A program made the translations under genes and the position numbers. This document shows, one piece after another, positions 51,810 through 61,800 of a stretch of 64,000 bases of DNA. The DNA comes from Pseudomonadota bacterium (GTDB lineage: Bacteria > Desulfobacterota > Desulfarculia > Desulfarculales > Desulfarculaceae). A model generated the notes under the pieces. That model worked only from the letters and a program-made list of their open reading frames with translations. It had not been told where the DNA came from and searched no databases. Each line of letters starts with the position of its first letter. Within the stretch, counting starts at the first letter, position 1. The DNA is taken from contig JAHJPG010000134.1 of the NCBI GenBank assembly GCA_018819925.1, positions 1 to 64,000 on the forward strand, read 5' to 3'.

Positions 51810-53936
51810 CTATGAAGCGGGGAAGAATTTTTTGCCGGCGGCGGCAATGTCCACCAGCGCCTGGGCCGGAGCGAAGCGGGGGCCCTGCTCTGCGGCCAGA
51901 TCTTGCAGCCAGCCCAGCACCTGGCCGGCGCCCTGGGCGTCCACGTAGTGGAAGGGGCCGCCGGTGAAAGGCGGGAAGCCCAGGCCCAGCACCGCCCCCA
52001 CGTCGCCGGTGATGGGGGAGTCGATGGTCCCTTCGTCCAGGCAGCGGGCCGCCTCGTTTACCATGGCCAGGCCCAGCCGCCGGCCCAGCTCGGCCCGGTC
52101 GAAGTCGCGGCGATCCCCGCCCCCGAAGAAGGCGTACACCGCGTCGTTGGGCCGCTTCTTGGCCTTGGACCCCTTGGGGGGGTAGAGGTAAAAGCCCTTG
52201 TTGTTCTTGCGGCCCTGATAGCCCTGCTCGGTCATCTTGAGCAGCCCCGGGTTGGCGCTCACGCCGTGTTCGGCGAAGGCCTTGGCCAAATCCCGGGAGA
52301 CGTGGGCCACCACCTCCAGCCCCACCTCGTCCAACAGGGCCATTGGCCCCACCGGGAAGCCGAAGTCCTTGCTGGCCCGGTCCAGGTCGGCGATGCGCGC
52401 CCCTTGGCCCACCAGCACCATGGCCTCGCTCAAGAGCGCCCCCAGGATGCGGCTGGTGTAAAAGCCGGGCCGGTCCTTGACCAGGATAACCGTTTTGCCC
52501 TGCTTCTGGCCAAACTTCAGGGCAGTGGCCACCGCCCACTGGGCGCAGCCGTCGGGCACCACGATCTCCAAAAGCGGCATCTTGGGCACCGGCGAGAAGT
52601 AGTGCATGCCCACCACCCGCTCGGGTATCTTGGCCCCGGCCGCTATGTCGCCGATGGGCAGGGCCGAGGTGTTGGAGGCGAACACCGCCTCGTCGGCCAT
52701 CAGCGTCTCGCATTCCGCCAGCACCTTGCGCTTGAGCTCCAGCTTTTCAAACACCGCCTCGATAACCAGCTCGGCCCCGGCCAAGTCCTCGGCCCGGGTG
52801 CTCAACTGCAGGTTGGAGCGGCGGCGGTCGCGCTCCAGGGAGCGGATGGCCCCGGACCTGAGCTGCTTGGCCAGGCCGGTGTCCACCTCCTTGGCGCAGG
52901 CGGCCAGGGCCTTGGGGTCCAGGTCGCGCACCGTCACCGGACAGAGCCCCACCGACACCGAGGCTATGCCCGCGCCCATGAAGCCGCCGCCCACAATACC
53001 CAGCCGCCCCACCTTCACCGGCGGCGAGGAGAGCTTTTGCTTCTTGAGCCCAGTGGTGGCGTGGAACAGCCACACCAGGGCCCGGCTCTGGGGGGTCATG
53101 GCCAGCTCGCCGAAATACTTCGACTCCAGGGCCAGGCCGGCGTCGATGCCCTGTTTGAGCCCGGTCTGCACGCAGTCCAGGATGGCCGGCGGCGCCGGGT
53201 AGTTGCCCCGGGTCTTGGCCATCACCTGCTCCCGGGCCTTTTTGAGCACCATGTCGCGTACCGGGGGCAGGGCGGTCAGTTTCTCCATGAACGGCTTTTT
53301 GCGCTTGCGCCTTTTCAGCGAGCCATCGGCCAGGGCCAGGGCCGCCCGCACCCCGGTCTCGGCGATGCCCCCCGGCGTGGTCAGCGCGTCCACCAGGCCC
53401 ATGCGGTAGGCCTTCCTGGCCCGGACGCGCTTACCGGTGAGCAACAGGGGCAGGCCGGCCAGCAGCCCGGTGCGCTTTATGAGGCGCTGGGTGCCGCCGC
53501 CGGCGGGCAGCAGCCCCAGCATCACCTCGGCCTGGCCCAGCACCGTGGCCGGGTCGTCGGAGGCCAGGATGTAGTGGCAGGCCAGGGCCACCTCCAGGCC
53601 GCCGCCCAGGGCCGCGCCGTGCACCGCCGCCACCACCGGCTTGGGGCTGGCCGCCAGGGCCGAGAGCAAGGCGTTGCCCTCCAGGGAGAGCTGGCTCACC
53701 TCCGCGGCGGTCCGGGCCTGTTGCAGGATGTCCAGGTCGGCCCCGGCTATGAAGGTGTCCTTCTTGGCCGAAACCAACACCACCGCCTTCACCGCCGGGT
53801 CCCCCAAAAGGCCGGTGATCTTGGCCTCCACCTCCTTGACCAGGGACAAGGACAAGGTGTTCACCGGCTTGGCCGGGTGATCCAGGATGACCAGGGCCAC
53901 GCCGTCGGGGCGCTTTTCAATGCGAATGGCTTCCAT
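51810..53936 (-). CDS. FadB/FadJ-like hydratase/3-hydroxyacyl-CoA dehydrogenase, second copy
   Basis: Bifunctional beta-oxidation enzyme of 708 aa. Crotonase glutamates are in GGGLEVALA and AEVMLG, the Rossmann motif is LGIVGGGFMGAGI, and the catalytic His is in HYFSPVPKMPLLE. The start is chosen at 53936 (AAGGAGGAT seven bases before); an alternative ATG at 53963 overlaps the thiolase stop and also has GGAGG. It is the middle gene of a thiolase-FadB-dehydrogenase operon. Confidence 0.94.
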   Translation of the reverse strand: MEAIRIEKRPDGVALVILDHPAKPVNTLSLSLVKEVEAKITGLLGDPAVKAVVLVSAKKDTFIAGADLDILQQARTAAEVSQLSLEGNALLSALAASPKPVVAAVHGAALGGGLEVALACHYILASDDPATVLGQAEVMLGLLPAGGGTQRLIKRTGLLAGLPLLLTGKRVRARKAYRMGLVDALTTPGGIAETGVRAALALADGSLKRRKRKKPFMEKLTALPPVRDMVLKKAREQVMAKTRGNYPAPPAILDCVQTGLKQGIDAGLALESKYFGELAMTPQSRALVWLFHATTGLKKQKLSSPPVKVGRLGIVGGGFMGAGIASVSVGLCPVTVRDLDPKALAACAKEVDTGLAKQLRSGAIRSLERDRRRSNLQLSTRAEDLAGAELVIEAVFEKLELKRKVLAECETLMADEAVFASNTSALPIGDIAAGAKIPERVVGMHYFSPVPKMPLLEIVVPDGCAQWAVATALKFGQKQGKTVILVKDRPGFYTSRILGALLSEAMVLVGQGARIADLDRASKDFGFPVGPMALLDEVGLEVVAHVSRDLAKAFAEHGVSANPGLLKMTEQGYQGRKNNKGFYLYPPKGSKAKKRPNDAVYAFFGGGDRRDFDRAELGRRLGLAMVNEAARCLDEGTIDSPITGDVGAVLGLGFPPFTGGPFHYVDAQGAGQVLGWLQDLAAEQGPRFAPAQALVDIAAAGKKFFPAS

Positions 53937-53959
53937 GGCCCGATCCTCCTTAGCCTGGC

Positions 53960-55261
53960 TCATCGCACCGCCTCCAATACCGCGCCGATTCCCAGGGCGC
54001 CGGCGGCGCAGGCCGCCACCAGGCCGTAACGCGCCTTTTCATGGGCCATGCGGTGGCAGCAGGTGGTTATCAGCCGCGCGCCGGTGGCCCCGAAGGGATG
54101 GCCCACCGACAGCGAGCCGCCCCAGGCGTTGAGGCGCTCCAAGTCCACCGCGCCCACCGGCCTGTCCCGGCCCAGCCGCTCCCGGCACCACTGCTCGTCG
54201 TCCAGCAGCTTGAGCACGCCCAGCACCTGGCCGGCGAAGGCCTCGTGCAGCTCGACCACCTCCACCTCGGCCAACTCCAGGCCAGCATCGGCCAGGGCCC
54301 GGGGCATGGTGACGGCCGGCCCCAGCAGCAGTTCCTCCTGCGGGTCCAGGGCGGCCACCGACACGCTGTTCACGTAGGCCAGGGGCTCCAGGCCCAGACG
54401 CCCGGCCGCCTCCTCGCTGGCCAGGAGCACCGCCCCGGCTCCATCGGTGAGGAACGAGGAGTTGCCGGCGGTGACCGTGCCCAAGCGCTTGTCGAACGCC
54501 GGCCTTAGGCGGGCCAGCTTGTCCAGGCTGGTGTCGGCGTGGAAGCCGTTGTCCACGGCCACCGGCTCCTTGTAAGGCTTCACGTAGGCCGGGTCGATCT
54601 GACGGGCCAGAAGCCCCTGCTCCGTGGCCCGGGACGCGCGCTGGTGGCTCATGAGGGCGTACTGGTCCTGGGCCTGACGGGTGATGCCCAGGCGTTTGGT
54701 CAGGCGTTCGCAGTTCTGGCCCATGACCTCGCCGGTGGAAAACTCGGCTATGGCCGGCCGCTCCGGGGCCAGGTCGCCCAGGCCCAGGCCGCCCAGCAGG
54801 CTGAAATAGCCCAGGGGGCTCTTGACCTTCTGGGCGGCGATGAGGCGTTTGCGCAGGGGGCGGCTGACGCGGATGGGCACGTCGGAGAGCAGCTCGGCCC
54901 CGGCGGCGATGGCCACCGAAGCCTGGCCGGTCTGGATGGCCTGCACGCAAGACAAAAAGCTCTGCAAGGACGAGACGCAGGCCATGGTGACCGTATAGGC
55001 GGGCACCGCAAGCTCCAGCCCCGCCCCAAGAGCCACATCCCGTCCAAGGTTGCTGGTCTTGACCTCCTGGATGACGCTTCCCATGACCAGAAGATCCACC
55101 GCCCCGGGGTCCAGCCGGGTCTTGTGCATCAGACCGGCCACGGCCATTCGGCCCAGGTCATAGGCCATCAGGTCCACGAACTGGGTTCCGGAGCGCAAAA
55201 ATGGCGTGCGTCCGCCGTCTATGACCACCACCCTGGGTTGCCGCGGGTTGCTGGGGGGCAT
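53960..55261 (-). CDS. Thiolase (FadI-like acetyl-CoA acyltransferase)
   Basis: 433 aa. The nucleophilic Cys is in VTMACVSSLQ, the His in GGSLSVGHPFGATG and the second Cys in AACAAGALG. This is the longer FadI/trifunctional-beta type, different from the FadA-like copy at 34392. The start at 55261 has GAGGAG upstream. It leads a three-gene minus-strand operon and overlaps or abuts the FadB-like gene. Confidence 0.94.
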   Translation of the reverse strand: MPPSNPRQPRVVVIDGGRTPFLRSGTQFVDLMAYDLGRMAVAGLMHKTRLDPGAVDLLVMGSVIQEVKTSNLGRDVALGAGLELAVPAYTVTMACVSSLQSFLSCVQAIQTGQASVAIAAGAELLSDVPIRVSRPLRKRLIAAQKVKSPLGYFSLLGGLGLGDLAPERPAIAEFSTGEVMGQNCERLTKRLGITRQAQDQYALMSHQRASRATEQGLLARQIDPAYVKPYKEPVAVDNGFHADTSLDKLARLRPAFDKRLGTVTAGNSSFLTDGAGAVLLASEEAAGRLGLEPLAYVNSVSVAALDPQEELLLGPAVTMPRALADAGLELAEVEVVELHEAFAGQVLGVLKLLDDEQWCRERLGRDRPVGAVDLERLNAWGGSLSVGHPFGATGARLITTCCHRMAHEKARYGLVAACAAGALGIGAVLEAVR

Positions 55262-55717
55262 GGGCTCCTCGCTTGCTTTGCAGTGCGCCGGTGACTGCCG
55301 GAAGCCGCCGTCGGCGACCGGTACTCAAATTTTTCAGGAGATTTTGCAGGCTGTTTGAACCACGACTAAATTGTCTTATAGCTGCCTTGCCCAGCGCAAG
55401 GCCCTTTCCGCCAATCGCATCAACGGCGTTTGGAGGGTCAAGGCGAACCGCCTTGAGAAAGAGGGGTGCGGCGAAAATTCAGCCCGGCCGGCATTACCCG
55501 CATACGCCATCGCCAGAAGGCGTATAGGCCCAACAAGCCCGGCCCAAGCTGACAGGACAATTCAGGGCCGCGTGGCGCGCTGAGAAAAGAAGGGATTGCG
55601 AAAACAGGCTGAAAATGGGCAAGCTGAGAAGTAGGAGGGGTTGACTTGAGCCTTGAGAAGATGAGCGGAATGCAGGTTTCTTGAGGCTTTGGATCAAGAC
55701 GCGGAGGAGGGCAAGAC
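55262..55717. other. Divergent intergenic region
   Basis: 456 nt between the fadI operon (minus) and the transporter-kinase pair (plus). It holds two small hairpins (TCAAGGCG/CGCCTTGA at 55438-55456 and ATACGCC/GGCGTAT at 55502-55525), which may be operators. No gene seen. Confidence 0.5.
55438..55456. repeat. 8-bp inverted repeat
   Basis: TCAAGGCG and CGCCTTGA around a 3-nt centre, in the divergent promoter region of the second fad operon. Candidate regulator site. Confidence 0.35.
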
Positions 55718-55945
55718 TTGCCACGACCGACGCGCAAATGGAATGGGCCGGCCCTAGGCGTGCTGGTGTTCCTGGTGGGGCTGTTGCTGTTCAGCTGGCC
55801 CTTTTGGAGCGCACCGGCCTACCGCGCCCCCGGCTTTCTGTTCGTCTTTCTCTTTGTGGTCTGGATCGGCCTGATCCTGGTCCTGTGGCTGATGGCCAGG
55901 GCCGAACTCCGCTCTTCGCCGCCGCCCGGCCAGGAGGAGGACTAA
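55718..55945 (+). CDS. Small two-helix membrane protein (CbrX-like position)
   Basis: 75 aa with two hydrophobic helices (about 12-30 and 38-60) and a polar C-terminus. The start is TTG 55718 with a very strong GGAGGAGGG upstream. Its stop is 1 nt before the transporter-kinase start, so the two are translationally coupled. In pseudomonads a small protein gene (cbrX) precedes the related kinase gene cbrA; this gene occupies the same place, although I cannot claim sequence homology. Confidence 0.75.
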   Translation: MPRPTRKWNGPALGVLVFLVGLLLFSWPFWSAPAYRAPGFLFVFLFVVWIGLILVLWLMARAELRSSPPPGQEED

Positions 55946-55946
55946 T

Positions 55947-58766
55947 ATGTCCTTCAGCCCCTGGGAGGTCTTGGCCGCCATTCTGGCGTACATGGGATTT
56001 TTGTTCCTGGTGGCCCTTTGGGCGGAGCGCCGGGCCAAGGCCGGGGTCAATCCCAGCAACAACCCTTTGATCTACACCCTGTCCCTGGCCGTGTACTGCA
56101 CCGCCTGGACCTACTACGGCAGCGTGGGCAAGGCGGCCACCTCGGGCATGATCTTCCTGGCCATCTACCTGGGCCCCACCCTGGGCATGCTGTTCTGGTG
56201 GGTGGTGCTGCGCCGCCTGGTGAGGGTGAAGAGCGTGCATCACCTGACCAGCATCGCCGACCTGATCTCCCTGCGTTACGGCAAGTCCCAAGCGGTGGGG
56301 GCCCTGGTCACCCTTATGATCCTGGTGGGCATCACGCCCTATCTGGCCCTGCAACTCAAGGCCATGGTGCTCACCCTGAAAATTCTGACCCTCTATCAGG
56401 TCGACTCCGTTCTCTACCGCTACTACGGACAGGAGGGCTCCTGGCTGTACATGCACATGGGCGGCCTCATCGCGGTGATGATGATCATCTTCACCATAGT
56501 CTTCGGAGTCAGGCGGCTGGACCCCACTGAGCGGCACCAGGGCATGGTAATGGCCGTGGCCGTGGAATCGGTGGTAAAGCTGCTGGCGTTCCTTACCGTG
56601 GGCGTATTCGTGACCTACTATCTCTATGACGGGTTCGGACAAATCTTCAAATTATTTGAGCGCCTCACTCATTCGCCCCACGTGCCGTCCCAGATGGTCA
56701 CGGGCCAGCCCTCATCCTCTTACCTGGTCTGGATGAGCTATCTGGTGCTGTCCATGAGCGCGGTGGCGTTCCTGCCCCGCCAGTTTCACGTGGCCGTGGT
56801 GGAGAACTTCGACGAGCGGCACATCGCCACGGCCAGTTGGCTGTTCCCCGTGTACATGCTGCTGATAAACATCTTCGTGGTGCCCGTGGCCATGGCCGGC
56901 CTGTTGTGGGGCTATCCCCTCAAGGAGGCAGACACTTTCGTGTTGCGCCTTCCCCTGGACCAGAACTTTCCCTGGCTGGCCCTCTTGGCATTTTTGGGGG
57001 GCTTCTCCGCAGCCACGGCCATGGTGATGGTAAGCACCATGACCATGGCAACCATGGTCACCAATCACCTTCTCATACCCCTGCTCCAGTTGGTCAGGCG
57101 TCTGAACTTTTTGCGCCGGCGCCTGCTGCAATGCCGCTGGGTGGCCGTGGCCCTGATAATTCTGCTGGCCTATTGGTTTCAGTGGGAAGTGGGCTGGGCC
57201 GAGTTTCTGGTGGACATGGGCATCATCTCCTTTGCCGCCATCCTGCAATTGGCTCCGTCCATCCTGGGAGGCCTGTTCTGGCGGCGGGGCAACCGCGCCG
57301 GCGCCCTCATGGGCCTGGCCGCGGGTTTCCTGGTTTGGGCCTACACCATGCTGTTTCCCATCGCGGTCAAGGTAAAGTGGCTGCCAGACTCCCTGCTGGA
57401 GCAGGGGCCCTGGGGCCTGGCCTTTTTGGCCCCGGATCACCTGTTCGGGGTGACCGCCCTGGACCCCTTGAGCAACGCCGTGTTCTGGTCGCTCTTTTTC
57501 AACCTGGGCTTCTACCTCCTGGGCTCGTTGGCCTGCCAACAGGGCGAACAGGAGCAGCGGCTGGCCCAGGAATTCACGGGCGCGGCCGGGCTGGGATTGA
57601 GCCTGGCCCAGGTCGAGCAGGGCGAGCCCTTCATCGACCTGAACCAAAAGCTGGCGGGGTTCGAGCGCGTGCTTTTGGACTACCTGGAGCCGGCCAGCGC
57701 CCGCAAGATGATCGACCTGTGCCTGGGCCAGCTAAAGCTGCAAGGCCTTGACCGCATCACGGTCATTCAACTGGCGGAGTTGAACCAAATGTTGGAGAAC
57801 CAGTTGGCCGGCTCCATCGGAGCGGCCTCCGCGGCCACGGCCCTCAGGCGTTTTCCCCTGTTCACCCCCGAGGAGGCCAGGGCCCTGGCCTCGGTCTACG
57901 CCCAGGTTCTCACCTCGCTAAGGGTGTCCCCCCAGGAACTCAAGCGGAAGATAGACTACTACCAGGAGAAAGAGGAACTGCTGCGCCGTGAGAGCGATTT
58001 GTTGCTCCACAGCAAGCGGCTGCTGGAGGAGAAGCTGGAGAGCATGGACCGCCTGGCCCGATCCCTGGCTCACGAGATACGCAACCCCGTAACCGCCATC
58101 GGCGGCCTAACCCATCGCCTGCTGCGCCGCGGCGACGCCTCCGGCGGCGACCCCGAGTACCTCAACAAGATTCTCTCCGGGGTGCGCAGCCTGGAAAGGA
58201 TCGTCAGCGAGGTGCGGGCCTACGCCGACCTGCCCATGCCCGTGCTGGCCCCGCAAGACCTGGGGATGCTATTGGGGCGCCTTGGCGAAAAATATAGTCG
58301 CCGGGCCCAAGCCGCCGGCGTGGAATTGACCCTGGAGGGCCAGGCCGGCCAGAAAGATCAAGTGCAGGCATGGATTGATCGCGGGCAGGTCGAAAAGATC
58401 TTGCGGGTGCTCATGGACAACGCCCTGGAGGCCATGCCCCAGGGGGGGCGGCTCACCCTGGGCCTGGTCAGCGACGGCCGCGAGGCCAGCATAAGCGTTA
58501 CCGACACGGGAGTGGGCATTCCGGCCGAGGACTTGCCCTTCCTGTTCGACCCCCTGTTCAGCACCAAGGCCGACGCCGTGGGCATGAACCTGGCCATCGC
58601 CAAGCGCATCGCCAACGAGCATCGGGGAGAGTTGAGCGTGGAAAGCACCCCGGACCAGGGCTCCACCTTCCGGCTGGTCCTGCCCCTGAGTCCCGAGGGC
58701 CCGGGCTTGGCCAGCCATGCCGCGCCGGCCCCCTCCCGTGAGCACGAGCCTCTGTCCATAACCTGA
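55947..58766 (+). CDS. Sodium/solute symporter-histidine kinase fusion (CbrA-like)
   Basis: Membrane sensor kinase of 939 aa. The N-terminal half (about 1-540) is an SSS/PutP-type transporter of roughly 13 helices. Then come a cytoplasmic linker with helical segments (about 550-690), a HisKA domain with phospho-acceptor His709 (LAHEIRNP), and a HATPase domain with the N box (DNALEAM), DTGVGIP and a shortened ATP lid (about 790-920). It probably senses or transports a nutrient and signals to a response regulator not in this window. Confidence 0.93.
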   Translation: MSFSPWEVLAAILAYMGFLFLVALWAERRAKAGVNPSNNPLIYTLSLAVYCTAWTYYGSVGKAATSGMIFLAIYLGPTLGMLFWWVVLRRLVRVKSVHHLTSIADLISLRYGKSQAVGALVTLMILVGITPYLALQLKAMVLTLKILTLYQVDSVLYRYYGQEGSWLYMHMGGLIAVMMIIFTIVFGVRRLDPTERHQGMVMAVAVESVVKLLAFLTVGVFVTYYLYDGFGQIFKLFERLTHSPHVPSQMVTGQPSSSYLVWMSYLVLSMSAVAFLPRQFHVAVVENFDERHIATASWLFPVYMLLINIFVVPVAMAGLLWGYPLKEADTFVLRLPLDQNFPWLALLAFLGGFSAATAMVMVSTMTMATMVTNHLLIPLLQLVRRLNFLRRRLLQCRWVAVALIILLAYWFQWEVGWAEFLVDMGIISFAAILQLAPSILGGLFWRRGNRAGALMGLAAGFLVWAYTMLFPIAVKVKWLPDSLLEQGPWGLAFLAPDHLFGVTALDPLSNAVFWSLFFNLGFYLLGSLACQQGEQEQRLAQEFTGAAGLGLSLAQVEQGEPFIDLNQKLAGFERVLLDYLEPASARKMIDLCLGQLKLQGLDRITVIQLAELNQMLENQLAGSIGAASAATALRRFPLFTPEEARALASVYAQVLTSLRVSPQELKRKIDYYQEKEELLRRESDLLLHSKRLLEEKLESMDRLARSLAHEIRNPVTAIGGLTHRLLRRGDASGGDPEYLNKILSGVRSLERIVSEVRAYADLPMPVLAPQDLGMLLGRLGEKYSRRAQAAGVELTLEGQAGQKDQVQAWIDRGQVEKILRVLMDNALEAMPQGGRLTLGLVSDGREASISVTDTGVGIPAEDLPFLFDPLFSTKADAVGMNLAIAKRIANEHRGELSVESTPDQGSTFRLVLPLSPEGPGLASHAAPAPSREHEPLSIT

Positions 58767-58799
58767 AGCTCGCCCCCACATGCCACGCGGGGCGGCGGC

Positions 58800-58883
58800 A
58801 TGAAAACACCAAGCGCCATCCACCAGCAAAATGCGCTCGCCGCCCCTGAAGGCATCCACCAGGAGCGTGTCGCTCAGGATGGT
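58800..58883 (-). pseudogene. Receiver-domain remnant after the kinase stop
   Basis: Continuing past the kinase stop in the same frame, the minus strand encodes GGERILLVD within about 25 codons, the typical start of a C-terminal receiver domain in hybrid kinases. The homology ends there, without the acidic pair and Asp phospho-site. It suggests that the kinase was once a hybrid and has lost its receiver. Confidence 0.4.
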
Positions 58884-61800
58884 TTACCGTGGGGCTGCCG
58901 GCGCTTCATCTTCGGGCAAAGCGGGCAGGTATGTTTCGAATGTCGTCCCCTGCCCCGGCCGGCTGCGGCAGAAAACATGCCCGCCATGGAGCTGCACGAT
59001 GCCAAGGACCGAGGAGAGCCCCAGGCCGGTGCCCTTGCCCACCTCCTTGGTGGTGAAGAAGGGGTCAAAAATCTGATCGAGGGTGTGCTGATCCATGCCC
59101 TGCCCGGTATCGGACACCTCCATAAGCACGTAGGGCCCCGGTTGAAGCGATGGGTGCAGTTGGCAAAAGCCGTCATCCAACCGGGCATTACAGGTCTTGA
59201 ACAGGAGCTTGCCGCCTTCGGGCATGGCATCTTGTGCGTTTGTGGCCAGGTTGATCAGGACTTGCTCGATTTGATCTTCGTTGCCCTTGACCATTTTGAG
59301 GCCCGGAGCCAACTCTGCCTCAATGCTTATCATTTTGGGCATGATCTCTTTCAGCAGTTCAATTGCCCCAGAGATTTCTTGGTTTAATCTTAGCGGCTTC
59401 ATTTCAACGAACACCTGGCGGCTGAAAGTCAATATCTGCTTGACCAAGTCACTGGCCTTGGACGCCGCCTTGATGATTTGCTCCAATTGATAAGCGTTGG
59501 CCCCGCTCGCTTTGCTGTCGGACAGGACCAGTTCCGCATAGCCCATGATTACGGCCAGAATGTTATTGAACTCATGGGCAATGCCCGCGGACAGGGAGAC
59601 CACGGCCCGCATCTTCTGGGATTCACGCAGTCGAGCCTCCAGCTTTCTGCGCTGGCGGATGTCCCTGGTCACCCCCTGCAAATGGCTGAAGTTGCCATCG
59701 TCATCGAAGACTATGTTCACCACCGCTTCGGTCCACACCGTGGAGCCGTCCTTGCGGGGTTGCTCCACCTCCATGGTTGCTGGCGGGATGTCGCGCTCGC
59801 CATCGGCGATCCGTGCGAGGGTTTCCTTGATGATCGCGCTAACCGATCGCAGGGATTCCGGGCTCAAAACCTTTTCTATGCCCTGCCCCACCACCTCGCC
59901 GGGGGTGAAGCCGCGAAGCTTTTCCACGGATGGGCTGGCGTAGGTGATCTTGAAATCCTTGTCAACCGTCCAGATGACGTCGGTGATGTTCTCGGCCAGC
60001 AGACGGTATTTTTTCTCGCTGAGGGCCAAGTTCTCCTCGGCCCGCTTGCGCTCGGTGATGTCCGTTATGGCAAGGAGCACCTTTTTAGCCCCACCCATAT
60101 CCAACATAACGGTTGATATGAGAAGGTCCAGGGTCGTTTCCTCACCGCCAAGGAGGAAAGTCATCCTGCCTTCTTCATCCCTGTGGGGCTCTTGCGTCTG
60201 AAAGGTGGATTCCACTCTGGTTCTCACCGGGCATTGGGAGCAGATCCGGTTCTGGCCGCAACCTTTTCCATCGAACGAGTTCATGCAGTTGAAAACCTGA
60301 CCACCCAAAAGCCCGAGGATTTCTTCTTCCTTCCTTCCCGAAAAAGCAACGCCCTTATGGTTGATCTTTTCAACGCGGCCTTCATCGTTTACCAAAACCA
60401 AGATATTAGAAACACTGTTGAATATCAGATTAAAATTTGCGGCTTGAGTTTTTAGCTCCTCCTCGGCCCGCTTGCGCTCGGAGATGTCCCGCGACACCCC
60501 GTGGATCCCAACGATCTCTCCGCCGGCGTCCCTGACCGCGTTTATCACGTTTTCCACCCACAGGGTGGAGCCGTCCTTGCGGTAGTATTCCACCTCCATC
60601 TTAATCGAGCGCTCCGGGTCGGCCCCCTCGGCCTCCAGCGCAAGCTCCCGGACAAGCGCCTCTTGTATCTTCTGGATGGATTCCGGGGTGACCATCTCCT
60701 CCAGGGACTGCCGCTTGCGTTCTTCCGGGGTGAAACCAAGCATCCGCTCAACCGAGGGGCTCACGTAGATGGTCTGGAAATACAGGTCCGTGGTCCAGAT
60801 GATGTCGGTCATGCCCTCGGCCAAGAGCCTGAACTGCTCCTCGCTTTGCCTTCGCGCCTCCGCGGCTTTTCTCTCTTCAGTGATGTTACGAGCCACGGCG
60901 AAGGTGACTCCCTTTTCGATCTTGGGATGGGAGGCCCAGTCCAGCCAGATGTATTGGCCGTCCTTGCGCCGGTAGCGGTTCACGAAATTGATGACCTTAA
61001 CCCCCTTCAGCAACTTCTCTTCTATGACTTTGGCGGTGGGCTCAACGTCATCGGGATGCACGAATTCCAGGAAAGAGGTCCCCAGCAATTCCTCTTCGGA
61101 ATAGCCCAAAGTTTCGCTGAAGGCCGGGTTGACCTTAAGGAATGTGGCGGTGTTGATGTCGGCTATGCATATGAGGTCCAGGGACATGGCGAAAATCTCG
61201 CGGAGTTCATCCTCTGCCCGCTTGCGTTCGCTGATGTCCTCGGCGATCACGATCATGGTGATGTCGTCGCCGTGGCGCTCCAAAAGGGCGCAGTGGGCCA
61301 GGCAGTCGAAGACCGCGCCGTCCTTGCGCACCAGCTTGGTTTCAACCCTGGCTTCGCCCTTTTCGCGCAGGGATTGGCCTGTGGCGTCACGGGTGCGGCG
61401 GTATTGTTCATCGCTCTGGAATAAAATGCCGGGGTCCTTGCCCTCCAGTCCGCCGGGTTCATAGCCCAGCATGGTTAGCATGGCCTGGTTGTGCCAGCCC
61501 AGGACCTGGTTTTTCACCAAACCGATGCCCAAGGGGGAGTTGGCCAGGATGGCCTTGAGGGTCGCTTCCGAGCGGGTCAGGGCCAGGGTGCGCCGAGCCA
61601 CCAGGCCGCGCAGGCGGATGTTCCATATCCAGACCAGCAGAGCCAACAGGACCAGGATTCCGGCCCCCACCAGGCAGTGGTTCAAGTACCTGAGGATCAA
61701 GGGCTCGCCCGCTTTGAAATGAACCCCCAGCCAGGTGGCGTTGATCCGGTCCAGGGTGCCGGTCTCCTTGGCCAGGGATATGCCCTTGTCGAGGATGCTC

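Noticed and set aside
51903-54029. 708-codon plus-strand frame opposite the second FadB-like gene
   Set aside because: Shadow frame; composition His/Gln/Gly-rich, no start signal, and the minus-strand gene has all catalytic residues.
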